A stretch of DNA of 64,000 bases from Yamagishiella unicocca (taxonomy: Eukaryota; Chlorophyta; Chlorophyceae; Chlamydomonadales; Volvocaceae): contig BDSL01000001.1 of assembly GCA_003116995.1 (NCBI GenBank), positions 3,286,001-3,350,000 of the forward strand, in the 5' to 3' direction. Position 1 is the first letter of the stretch, and every line of letters starts with the position of its first letter. Positions 11,086-21,950 of the stretch are shown here, piece by piece. The position numbers were made by a program, and so were the translations under genes. The notes beneath the pieces are model-generated. The model ran no database searches and was not told the origin of the DNA. It saw only the letters and a program-made list of their open reading frames with translations.

Positions 11086-14000
11086 ATGCAGTTCGCCTTG
11101 CCTCAGCAGCAGCAACCGTCTAACCCGGTTGCTGCTTTCTTCCGGACGACCAACATAGTCTTCGCCGTCTTCGATACGCGACGAGGGCAGTGCGAGGGCG
11201 AAGAGCATGAGAAGCTCCTGTCGTTCTTCCCTACCGTCGCGCCCATCCATGTCCGGACCTCCATCGTGGGCCTCGCACAAGCGGTCGCATCCTTTGCGGC
11301 CACACTGTCCCAGGTGCTTGGCGTGTCCTTAGCAGCACCGGGAAGGAGTAACACGTTTATAGCGGCGGGTACGGGTTCATGCAGCGGGGATCCAGTTGGA
11401 CGACACCCGGCAGGCCGCGGAGGCCAAGCGGCCCAGCTTGACCTGCGAGGAACCTAGAGCGCAGAGGAGCTAGGGCGCAGAGGGGGGGCAGTAAAGGGGG
11501 TTACGCAACCGTCTGAGGCCCGTCGCGCAGCACATCAGCGGATGCACCTGGGCGGATACAGCTGCCCGGACGGCCCTTGACGCCATATTGCGGCGTGTAT
11601 CGCCGTGCCGCATCGCGGGGCGGATGCCCAGCCCCTTGCTCCGGGGGGTGCGCCTTCCCCCTGCGCCCACCGCACAGCCACCGCACAGCCGCCGCACAGC
11701 CACCGCAGCATCGATGCCGGCACCTGCACATCCCGTCCTGGCCACCAACAGACAACGTCCCAATATGTGCGCCGGCTCCTCGGTCACCCCCACCCCCTCA
11801 CGCTACATTTCCCCAGTCGCGTTACCGGTTCTCTTATGTAACCCCCCTCAGGATGACTGCCGCTTCAAGTCCATGGTCGCGGAGACCAACAAGTGGGTCA
11901 TGTACGAGTGCGAGCCGAACATATGGATACTGACGGTGAGGCAAAGGACCGGACCGGGGAGCGGGGGACGGGCCCAGCCGTGGGCGACGTGCAGAGTGGT
12001 GGAGCGGGTTTGTTGGGGTGTTGGAGCGCTACTCCACAGAACCCCGCAGCCGCCCAGTCCCCTGCTCCCAACCGCTAACCGCCAACCGCGACACCCGAAT
12101 GCCTTGCCGGCCCGCCAGGTGGTCCGCAAGTCCTGGGCGTCGGGCACCTGCACCGACGCCGCCTTCAAGGCCCTGTTGGTCAGCATGTACGACGTGTTCG
12201 TACTGCTGCACGGCAGGATGGGCACCCTGCTGGAGCAGGTGGGGGGCGAGGGGGTCTAAAATAATCCGCGAATCCACGGGGGGGGGGTGGCATAAAAACC
12301 GTTTACGCGACAAGGACAGGGTAGTGGGCGGATGGTCGGCAGACACCTATTTTGTGGGAGCATGCTGGTGCACTGGGACTGACTACCGGCAAACGTGTGG
12401 AGGCGTCCCGTCGGGGCTGTGTAAAGGAAAGGAAAAGGAAACGAGCCCCCTGCTGGCTTCCGGGCAGGCGAGACCCTCCTCAGTCCCACATCCCCTCACC
12501 GCATCTGACGGCCCTAAGGCTGCCCAGCCCGACACCCGCGTCCATAACACGTCGCGCCAAACACGACTGCTGGCTGGGCGACGTCAGCAACCGTCACCCC
12601 ACCAGCCTGACCCCCACAGCTGCCGCCAATATTGTCTCGCATTCTCGCACCCAACCCCACCGCCACCCTGAGATTCGACCTCCACTACGCCTCCCGCTCC
12701 CTCCCGCGCCAGGACCCCACCGGCTTCGCCCTCCGTCGGGTGCTGCAGCCGCTGCTGGACGAGGTTGGGTCCCGGCTGCTGCGGCCGGAGGCTGCTGCTG
12801 CCCGCGAGCCGGGCGGCCACACCTCCCTGCTCGCCAACCCGCTGGCGCCGCACAGCCCCTCGGCGGTGCCGCTGCTGGCCACATCGCACCAGACCTTCTT
12901 GGGTGGGGTGCAGGGCCGGGTTGCAGGGCTGGGGTGCTGTGGTTCAATACGCATGAGGCGAGGGGCTTTTTGCCTCGGCCCGAAGCACTGCCAACTCGCC
13001 AATAGCCCAATACGGCACCCCCGGGCTCGCTTTCCACTGTCCATACTCCTCCGCCCAGCATTTTTGCAGCCTCCTCCTCCTCCCCCCCCCTTGTGCTGCT
13101 CGCGACCCCTGCCCCCAACGTCTCACCCTTGCGGCCCCTCGCCCGGCCCCCCCTCGCCCCCCCCCGCAGCGGTGCAGTGCCTTGTGAACCAGCTGCTGGT
13201 GGCCTCCTTCTACGGCTCCCGCCTGGTCAGCGGGGCTGTGGTGCTGTGGGGCGCCATGCCGCTGTGGAGCACCCTGGGCTGCGACGACACGGCGGCGCTG
13301 GTGGCGCTGGCGGCCAGGGCGCTGGTGCCCGCGGCGAGGGCGGCGCAGCGGGTGGGGCGCTGTAAGGGACTGCGGGAAGGGCGGGTTGATGTGGCCGGCA
13401 GCTTTGACAACATAAATATTAAATAAAGCTAGGAGGCGTAACGCGGAACGACGATGTTCGGTACGGCGTCTGGATGGAAGGTCGGCGGATCTTTTGGCGT
13501 GTGGGACACGTGGCTTCCGCCAGCTGAATCCCCCGTCCCGCGTCGAACATTATCACCCCATAACGGTCATCATAAGTTGCCAGTGGCGTCGCCCTCCCAC
13601 TGTTTACCTTCCGGCAACTCCGTTCCGTTAACGCGTAACGTTTGCGCCCGCAGGGCCGACATGCAGGCGCCGGGACTAACATGGTCATGGCCGGGGGCGG
13701 AGCCGCGGCGGCGGCGGCGCCCGGAGAAACCGCCTTTGAAACCCTCCTCAGCCCGCTGCAGTGGCGCACCGGCGGCGGCATCCAGCACCCGCCGCCATCC
13801 ACATTCGCGGCAGTGGCCGCAGGCCTCGGCGTCCCCTTCTCACCCGGCATGGGCGCCGCCGCTTCCGGGGCATCCGGCGTCGCGGCCGCAGCCGCCGCCC
13901 TGCCGCCGCCGCTGAGTCCGGGCGGCATCCTTAGTTTCGGAGCCGGGTCTGGCGTCTTGGCCTCGTCCGGCCTTCCCATCAGCACCCCGTCGCTGCCTGT

Positions 14001-15745
14001 GTCTTCGGCAGCAGCCGCCGGGATGCCGCCGGGGACGGCAGGTGGCGGCGCCGGCGTGGGGTCGGCGCTGCCGCCCTTCATGTCGTACTTCCTGCGGCCC
14101 CGGCTGCGGCCCTCCATGTACTCGTCCTCGCCGGGGGGGGCGCTGCCGCTGGACAGCGTGCTACCAATGGCGCACGTGTGGCTGCGGGTGTGTGGGGGGA
14201 GGGGGGTTAGGGTTTTGGCGGGAAGAGGAAAGGAGGGGCTGTGTTGGCTGAGTTTTGGTTTACTGCAGCTGCAGGGATGGGAGTCAGGTGGGAAGGGAAC
14301 GAGGACCGGGTTTCTGTTTTGGGACATGGTCGTCCCCGCCACCTCACCCCACCCCTAACCCAGTTCTCCAGCATGCATCTCAAAACGCCTGTTCTAAACG
14401 GTTTTTTAGGGCATCCACGTGTCTCCCTCGAAACCCCACCCCTCACCGCTGGTCTCCCCTCGCCCCGGCCCCGCCCCCGCCCCGCCCCCGCCAGGGCTCT
14501 CACGAGTGGGCTCAGCTGCTGCCGTACCACCGCGGCCAGCTGCTGGTGCTGGCGCTGCTGCACGACGGCCCTCCCCCGGCGGCTGACGTGCTGGCGGCGC
14601 TGGCGGCGGTGCTAGGGCGCGGCGCGGGCCCGGCTGCTGCTGCCCTTGCGGCCGAGATACCCGCGCGCAGCATCTGGCACGAGAAGGGGCACCGCTACTG
14701 CTTCACGGACTCACTGTGCCATGTGACAAAGTGCGTCAAGGAAACCGTGACGGGGGGGGCAGGGGTGTGAGGGCGGGCTTTAGGATTTTAGTGGGCGGCT
14801 TGATGCGGTGTGGTTTGGTTTGGTACCCGTCGTATGGACCTTCATAAGTTCGTATGCCCCAGCCTCGAATGGCCAAACCCCTCCCTGGAGCCCCCAAATT
14901 CGCAATCTCCGCCCCCTGCACCCGCCTCAGGTACTCCCCGCTGAAGAAGGTGCTAACGCTGTCCTCCTCGGCCCTCCGTCACGAGGCGCACCTGCGGAGC
15001 AAGATGGACGAGTGGGAGGGCGGCCGGCACCAGCACCAGCAGCACCAGGGGGCGACCGCAGCGACCCAAGAGGGCCCGCAGCAGCAGCAGCAGCAGCAGC
15101 AGCGAGAAGGTGAGTGGTGTGGTGTGGAGGCAGGGGCAGGGGCGTGTTTTTCTGTCGGCAGGGGCTTGAGGAGGTTGGGCCTCGTGAATGGTTGGGGTGC
15201 CGTTGCCGGTATGCCGTTGGTTCGGTACCGTTGAAACGCGGGGGAGGGGCCTATCCACGGTATCCACCTTACCTGAGACCCGGAATCTGCGCCCTGATCC
15301 CGCGTCCTTCCTTCCTCTCCCCGCGCCAGCTCTGTTCCCCACTACCGTTATGCACCCAGCGGCCATGCCCCGCCGAGCGCCGCCGCTTCTTCTTCCCTCC
15401 CGCCCTCCAGGCGACGGGCCGTCCTCCGGCAGCAACGGCGCCGCGGCCCTCACGCCGGCTCCGGCTCCGGCGGGGCAATCCGCTGCCGCCGCCGCCGACC
15501 GCTCCGCCGCAACTGCCGCAGCTGTGGCCGCGGCTGCTGCTCCTGCCGGTAGCGGGGGCGAGGATGACGCTGAGCTGGTCGTACGTACGGCACACGACGC
15601 CTGGCTGGTGCTGCGGGCAGCACCCGGGGGTCGGCGGCTGTACACGGCTTCGGAGCAGGGGCCCGAGCTGACGCTGGCGTCCGCGGTGGCGCCGACGGAT
15701 GCGCTGTGCGACCGCCTGTTCCCCGGGGTGTTCTTGCAGCCGTGA
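11086..15745 (+). CDS. CCZ1: CCZ1, vacuolar/endosomal Rab7 GEF subunit
   Basis: Partner of MON1 in the exchange factor that activates Rab7 on late endosomes and vacuoles. Nine exons join in phase to 690 residues: 11086-11313, 11852-11935, 12119-12238, 12713-12902, 13170-13351, 13654-14187, 14495-14715, 14931-15109 and 15411-15745. The N-terminus carries the CCZ1 longin signature (FFRTTNIVFAVFDTRRGQCE, then FFPTVAPIHVRTSIVGLAQA). Later come KWVMYECEPNIWILT and a long Ala/Gly/Pro-rich insert from exon 6, then the C-terminal longin-like part (HRYCFTDSL, YSPLKKVLTLSS, AWLVLRAAPGGRRLYTASEQ). The ATG at 11086 is the first in frame. The stop codon at 15743 lies inside the first unit of a 16-copy minisatellite. 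The gene points the same way as the next one. Confidence 0.88.
14355..14436 (-). repeat. Dispersed intronic repeat, copy B
   Basis: In the intron between CCZ1 exons 6 and 7, read on the minus strand. It matches the copy at 29085-29168 over about 80 bases; the shared core is AAAAACCGTTTAGAACAG followed by ATGCATG and GGAGAACT. Confidence 0.8.
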
Positions 15746-16046
15746 GGGTGTTCTTGCAGCCGTGAAGGTGTTCTTGCAGCCGTGAGGGTGTTCTTGCAGC
15801 CGTGAGGGTATCTTTGCAGCCGTGAGGGTGTTCTTGCAGCCGTGAGGGTGTTCTTGCAGCCGTGAGGGTATCTTTGCAGCCGTGAGGGTGTTCTTGCAGC
15901 CGTGAGGGTGTTCTTGCAGCCGTGAGGGTATCTTTGCAGCCGTGAGGGTGTTCTTGCAGCCGTGAGGGTGTTCTTGCAGCCGTGAGGGTATCTTTGCAGC
16001 CGTGAGGGTATCTTTGCAGCCGTGAGGGTGTTCTTGCAGCCGTGAG
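15727..16046 (+). repeat. 20-bp minisatellite, 16 copies
   Basis: Unit GGTGTTCTTGCAGCCGTGAG repeated 16 times without gaps. A variant with GGTATC in place of GGTGTT occurs at copies 5, 8, 11, 14 and 15, giving a 60-bp higher-order period. Copy 1 encodes the last residues and the stop of CCZ1; the rest is 3' untranslated. Each unit joins an acceptor-like TTCTTGCAG to a donor-like GTGAGG. Confidence 0.98.
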
Positions 16047-16655
16047 GGTGATTTTGCGGTGCATGATGGGCGGGGCACGGCCATCAGTAAGGAGGACTTG
16101 GAAACGAGGATGTACGGTTAAGAGGTATGCAGGTTAGGGCCGCGGCAGCGGGCTGATGGCAGCAGGTGATAGGCTGGGTGTGCCTGTGAGCACAGCGGCA
16201 TCACCATGTGTGCGTGTCTGTGTGTCGATGTTGCCATCATTGGCGTTGAGATACTAGGGTTGCGCAGTCGTACGCAGGGGAGGCCCAGTGCCTGGGCGCC
16301 ACGGATTCTGTCTCGCAGTGTTCTGACCGTGTGTGCTTCGCCTGCGGGCACAGCGCAACGCGGGAGCAACACGTGCCTGGATGCCTGCGTTTTGGGGCGC
16401 TGGGCAGGGTTCCAGCGAAGGGTTTCGGACTCGGGCCTTGATGCCGGCAATAAGATGGCGCGGAGGCAGCCTTGGTGAGCAGCTGTTGGCTGGCCGAGGG
16501 ACGATTCGACACCCTTGTGGGTCCGGCGATGATCAGAGGCGCCAGGGCGCGGTACGAATTGTTCGGGCGGACGGCGGCAGCCGTGATGTACGTCCCAGGC
16601 GAGAGTACGTCTCTGACCCTTAATACAGACTGTCGCCATAAACAATGCAGAAAAC
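16047..16655. other. Intergenic spacer, no gene recognised
   Basis: From the end of the CCZ1 minisatellite to the flavin-reductase-like gene. Frames of up to 179 codons here have no recognisable family. It presumably holds the end of the CCZ1 transcript and the promoter of the next gene. Confidence 0.5.
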
Positions 16656-18252
16656 ATGATTGCTATTGACCCATATTTGTATACTCACCGGTCTCGCTTC
16701 AAATCAGTTGTTTGCGATTTGCACCTACCAGAATCGAACGCCCGAGGGCGCTCCATTGACATGGCCGCGCTTGCTGGGGCGCTAATCCTTGGCGCTGCAT
16801 CTGCACTTGGAATAAGGGAAGCTGTTGCTCGTTTGGTTGGGCGCCAGCGTAAGAAGCATAAAATTGGCGATGCCACGCAAGCCGATGCGTCGGCCTCGGC
16901 CCCTGTCGTCGAGCCGGCGTGGCAGCCAGCTAGGGTGGTGTCAACACCTCATCCAGATTGGAGGCCAGGGCATTTACAACCCTGCCCTTTCCCTGGCGCC
17001 GAAAACTTCATCGACGTGGATACTGATGCAACACCAGCGAGCGAACTGTATCCGCTCGTAATTTCAGCTGCCGTGCCGCGGCCTGTCGCCTTCATTTCTT
17101 CAGTGGATGCGGCTGGAAATGTCAATCTATCGCCTTATAGTTTTTTCAACGCCATGGGTAAGCAAAACCCGCGGCGAGTTGAGAATGCTCAACGTCCCCA
17201 CGCATCACCCCAAGCCTTTCAAAGAGCAGATTCGTATTGGAGAGTGCACGTTGATTATTAATGCTGTGTTCACCATACGCTGCCATGCACCAACGCTTGA
17301 ACCTACATGACTCAAATTCCTCCCATCGCGTCCCATGTTTGCTCGTCCTCCTCGGCTTCATTGGAAGCCAGGCTTCAACCCCCCAACAGTGGCCATTGGG
17401 TTGTGTCACTCTCCTGCAAAGCCTGAGGGCAAGAAGGACACGCTGCGCAACATCGAGCAGACCAGGTGCGCTAGTGCCAGGGGCGGGCGGTGTAGGGTTT
17501 GGGAGGCGGAGGACGACGGATAGCGGAAGAAGGAGAGTCCTGAGACACGAGGAGGGAGTGCATCATGGGAATCGGTACGGGGATCTATAATTATAATTAT
17601 AACTATAACTACACCAAGGGATGGTTCGGGTGCACCACGGGAATAGGTACACAAGGAGATCTATACTTCTATTTATAATTATACCAAGGGATGGTTCGGG
17701 TGCAAGGGGAAAAATGTTGCACATCTGTAGCCACCATCAACGCCACTCCGGCCCCCGTGCCCGTTTGTCCCTGGCAGCGAGTTCGTTGTCAACATCATGA
17801 GCGAGTGGTTCGTGGAGGCCGCCAACCACACGTGCGGGGACTACCCGCCGGGAGTGGACGAGATGAAGCTGGCGGGCCTTACACCGCTGCCGTCAACGAA
17901 GGTACGGCGCCGTACGGCGCGGCCCCAGACGTCGGGCACGTGGCCCTCTCAACAGGACCAACCTCTAGGCCTGCCGCCCCGTCCCTCCTTGCGCGTTGTG
18001 CCCTCCTTCCCCCTATCCCCCCGCCGCCTCGCCCTCGCGTCTGACCTCGTGTCATCTCCCGGGCAGGTCAAACCTCCCCGGGTGGCCGAGTCGGCGGTCC
18101 ACATGGAGTGCAAGCTGCGCCACATCCATCACGTACATGACACGTGAGTAGTTGGTTGCTTGCGGGTTGGCTGCTGCCGAAACCCATCCAGATCCGAAAC
18201 CCATGCTCCGCGAGGCGATCGGGTACCTAATGTATCCTCCGTCGCCTCCCCG

Positions 18253-18292
<40 letters not shown>

Positions 18293-18779
18293 CACGGGAG
18301 CTGACCTCCTGCACGATCCCTTTCCGTCCGTCTGGGAACCATGCTCGGTAACACCGCGGAGCAGAGCGGGTGCAGCAGAAACGAGGCTAGCCTCGTATTC
18401 CTCCCTTGCCCGCTACCCAAAGGCGGCATTTGGCTAGCTGAGCCGCGCTGAGCTCACTCGCTGCCGCTTGCTTTGTGTATCATCACTCACTCACGCCCTG
18501 CCCGTGAGGCAATTGTACGTTGCGCCCGTGTTTTCATGTCCGTGCTGCAGCGCTGGAGCCGTCACCACTTCGATCGTCATTGGGGAGGTGGTCACGTACC
18601 ACATCTCCTCAGCCGTGGCCGGGCGCAGCCCGTCCGGGAAGCTGATAGTGGATCTGGCCCGGCTGGCACCGGTGGCGCGCTGCGGCGGCGTCACCTATGC
18701 ACGTTGCACGGAACTGTACGACTTGGGCCGACCCGACAAGGATGGCAAGTATCCGCAGCCCCAGCAGCAGCGAACGTAA
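16656..18779 (+). CDS. Flavin reductase-like, FMN-binding split-barrel protein
   Basis: A flavin-binding split-barrel protein. Family members reduce flavins or act as FMN-dependent oxidoreductases; substrate and partner are unknown here. Five exons join in phase: 16656-17157, 17372-17465, 17778-17901, 18067-18143 and 18551-18779. The typical motifs are present: LVISAAVPRPVAFISSVDAA, LSPYSFFNAMGFNPPTVAIG, KKDTLRNIEQT, EFVVNIMSEW, and the C-terminal SIVIGEVVTYHIS. Starting at 16656 gives 341 residues. The ATG at 16761 gives 306 and starts a hydrophobic helix (MAALAGALILGAASALGI) that could be an anchor or targeting signal; I cannot decide between them. A four-codon upstream ORF (16644) overlaps the 16656 ATG as ATGA. 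Its 3' end faces the PAP2 gene. Confidence 0.87.
17613..17694 (+). repeat. 60-bp period direct repeat in intron
   Basis: The 22-base word starting ACCAAGGGATGGTTCGGGTG occurs at 17613 and again at 17673. Both copies are preceded by AT-rich TATAATTAT stretches. It lies in intron 2 of the flavin-reductase-like gene. Confidence 0.85.
18253..18290. repeat. (CA)n microsatellite
   Basis: About 19 CA dinucleotides in the last intron of the flavin-reductase-like gene. Confidence 0.98.
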
Positions 18780-19961
18780 TGGTGGCTGTTGGGTGCAGGG
18801 CGCACGCAGGGCGCTGCACTTACGAACGGAATACTTGCAGCTGCAGGATGTGGGCGATGTAGGCAAGGGCTGGGCGTGGCTGGGTTATGTAGGCGAGGGG
18901 CGGGGCTTGTATAACATGGCAATAAGGCGGTAATAGCTCTCCGCAAGTGCGGATGTCCGCAACCTCTGTTGTTGTACAGAAGAATTACATTATGTGCACT
19001 GCGATGGTATAGCGCGAGGGTGAGTGTATTGGTAATTCGGAATCAAATCAGGCCGGCCGACGGTCAGCAGTGTTTTATTATAGGGAAGGATCGACTGGTT
19101 GCTCCGGCCTCATGTGATGAATGCCTTGCTGAGTCATGCTCCACAGAGTAATTGGGCCTGGGCCGCATCTAGGCAGGTGTACTGTCGAGGTTTCCAGACA
19201 CAGATATGAGCAGCGTGATGCGCATTCTGCTAGGCCTTATGGGCGGGACGTGAGAGTGCCCTGCCTTGGATGGTACCGTGTGTAGTCACTCTTTTAAGTT
19301 ACAGGCCCTGACAATCGTCAGGCCCAGGCGAACGGGGAGCAATGCAACTTTTCCACATTCGAAAGCCGTAAGGCTTGCTAATTACCCTGTGTTAAGATTA
19401 TAGTGTCACAAAGTTGTGAGTCGTAGGGTCCACACGAGTCAGTAAGCCTCAGGTAAGGTTGATACCGTGGATAAAGCGTCGAAAGGCCTTCCGCAACTGT
19501 GGCCTTCCGACGCTCTCCTGGGCCCCTTCGGGGCGTCTGCTGGGTTCAGCCCCGGCTCTCATTGGGTTCGCCCGGGCTTGAGGACCCTGTAACATCTCAC
19601 TACAGCTACCACGGTCGGAAGCAGCGACAGTTCATTGTGAGGCGGCCCAGGGAGGGTTTCCCAGAGAACATCCAAGACGGTGTGCCCTACAACGCCGTCG
19701 CCAAGGCCCCTGTAGGGCTCGACAGAGCAGTGAGACGCAGCCAGAAACTTTCAACAATATCCGGATGGCAGTTGAGGCACGGCTCTGGGCACGGCTTCCA
19801 GGAATGGTACCTCCCAACCACCCTTACCCTGGCACTTGTCCGAACGGTAAGAGTGATCCTCCGCCAGCGCTAAGCCGCTCACCCCAACCAGCAGCCTGAT
19901 GTAACCAAGTACGTCAGCGACACAGGGTGCTCCTCAAGACGACCAACAAGCGTCCTGCCGC
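18780..19961. other. Convergent spacer, no gene recognised
   Basis: Between the 3' ends of the flavin-reductase-like gene (+) and the PAP2 gene (-). TGTAA signals on the + strand lie near 19585 and 19906, and TTACA (minus-strand signal) lies near 19300. A 13-bp imperfect inverted repeat (GCGTCGAAAGGCC with GGCCTTCCGACGC) lies near 19469-19507. Confidence 0.5.
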
Positions 19962-21628
19962 TCATTTCGGCCCCTCCTCTCTTCCTCCATTGTCGCCCAG
20001 CGCCAGCCGCTCCGTAGCGCTCGCCAGCCCCGAAACCAACGCCAGGCTCAGGGCCCCTCCCGCCAGTGTGTCGCTCAGCCAGTGCGCGTCCACACCCACG
20101 CGCCCCACGATGGTGGTGGCGGCGGAGAGGCCCCACAGCGCCCAGGAGTGCTGCGGGATGGCGCAGGGCAGCGGGCGGTGCAGGAAGAGGAACAGGAGGG
20201 AAACAGAAGGCGGCAGAAGGGTCAGGCCTGGTGCTTAATCGACCGGAGGGGTGGCCTTCACGCGGCTCGAGTGACAGCTCCAGACGGCTGGGAGTATGAG
20301 ACGACGTGGTGGCCCCAGGCCCTACTGGGCCGCTCCCCAGGTCGACTGTGCCGGGGAATACAATCCACCACCCCGACCGCAACACTATCCGAACAACCCC
20401 ACCTGGACGGAGTACATCGTCTCCATCAACGTACGGTGCCCAACGCCGCTGAACCCGCTGCCGAGGCCGTCACCCTCCGCATCGCTACTGCCGCTGCCGC
20501 TGGCATCATCCCGAGGCCTGCTGCCGTACACCGCTGGCAGTAGCACGAAGAGCAGCGCCCCCACCACCAGGACGACCCCCGCGGTGTGGCCGCTGGGGAA
20601 GGACGCGGAGAGGTGGATGGGCGAGGGGCGCGCTCGCGCGAAGCTGGTCTTGAGCACGTCCATCAGCGCTGGGTCGTGCTCGATGGGTCCCACGCCGAAG
20701 ATCCACAGCGCCCAGGACAGACCACACGCCTTCCACGCGAGCGGGTTGTTGCGGCTCTGGCAGGGGGTGGGGGACGTGTGGGGGCAGGGGATGGGTGGAG
20801 GGTGGCGAGCGGTTGGAGGGTCATGATGCTGGAGCGAGGCGAGCACTGGGCGGGTGGGTGCTGAGGAGGCCATACACAGGGATGCGGCCGCGGTGCCGGA
20901 GGACAGTCCTGGTGCGTGTGTGTGCGGGGGGTAAGCGGGTGGTTCAGGGATGCTGCAGGGAGGGAAGGGTGAGTGTGAAACCCACACGTAACCCCACATT
21001 CCCCTGTCGCCTCCACCCTCCATGAAACTGGGCCACTCATACACCCCACACGGAGATCACACGCCCACGCCCCAGCACTTGCCCTTGTCCACATCCACGT
21101 GTAAGGGTTGCCGGGAACCGTCCTTCGTGACCCGTCTACTAAACTTACGAAAGCAGTCGCGGTCACGAAAATCCACCCGACGCTGCCAGCGACGGTCCAG
21201 CCATTACTGACCACCGCGCCGAAGACTTGTTTCCGGGTGGCAGGGTCAATGGTCGCAAGCACTGTCTGGTGAAATGCCTGGTCGAGTGGCTGTAGTAGGT
21301 GCAGGCTGCTAGGGCTGAACACGTCAATAGCTACCATGCTGTACAAGGCCAGACCCAACGCGAAGAATCCTGGATGGCTGACAGGGCTGCTGAACCTGCG
21401 GGCGGCCTCCGTTGCTGGCAGCGTCGCTGGGGCCGAGGTTGATGGAGCGGCGGATGCGTCAGTCTCCTTCACGGTGACTCGTGCAACAATGGAGGGAACA
21501 TTTGTAGGTACATTTGTTGCTTTCGTTGGCAAAATTTGTGCTCGCGCAAAACGCAACACAGGAAGTGTTTTCTGCGGGGCTGGCACCACGCGGGCCATGC
21601 CCTGCAACCTGACAGAACTTGCAATCAT
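19962..21628 (-). CDS. PAP2-family lipid phosphatase, probably plastid-targeted
   Basis: A membrane phosphatase of the type 2 phosphatidate phosphatase family, dephosphorylating phosphatidate, other lipid phosphates or prenyl diphosphates; the exact substrate cannot be read from sequence. Three minus-strand exons join in phase to 355 residues: 21149-21628, 20435-20756 and 19962-20227. All three catalytic motifs are visible: K196 with six residues before R203-P204, PSGH at 214-217, and R310 with five residues before H316 then D320. The usual Ser before that Arg is Gly. Hydrophobic segments surround them. Residues 1-70 are Arg/Lys/Ser/Thr/Ala-rich and lack acidic residues at the start, like a chloroplast transit peptide. 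An upstream in-frame ATG exists at 21814. The gene diverges from the F-box/JmjC gene over 322 bp. Confidence 0.88.
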
Positions 21629-21950
21629 TGTACCTTGCCTGGAATTGTTGGTTCTCAACCTACTTGTACCGAGAGCATCAAACAAAGGATGTTGAAGGAC
21701 CAAGTCGTGGACTGCAACGACCAACCACCTGCGAAGCTGGTGCCTTTTGCGCCAGCGTCCACTAGCCCGACTGTAACAAATAGTAGCTGAACAGCTATCT
21801 GCGGCTTTTACCATTGCGTACGAGGGCGTAGCCCCCGTTGTCTGCTCCTGAATTTGTGGGCCGCTCGCGGCTATTAGAACGTTTCACAATCGGAGGATGA
21901 TAAATAGTTGACAATCAAGCTCTGGTGACGTCTGATCACCGTATCGGAGC
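21629..21950. promoter_or_regulatory. Shared 322-bp divergent promoter region
   Basis: The only sequence between the start codons of the PAP2 gene (-) and the F-box/JmjC gene (+), so both promoters must lie here or inside the genes. No confident TATA box was identified. Confidence 0.5.

Noticed and set aside
15727..16046. Possible CRISPR-like array
   Set aside because: Units are contiguous with no unique spacers, in a eukaryotic 3' untranslated region; this is a minisatellite.
15269..16084. Long minus-strand frames made of a repeating PHGCKDTLTAARTPSRLQE-type peptide
   Set aside because: They only translate the 20-bp minisatellite; three 20-bp units give a 20-residue period in any frame lacking a stop. 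No initiation context or family exists.
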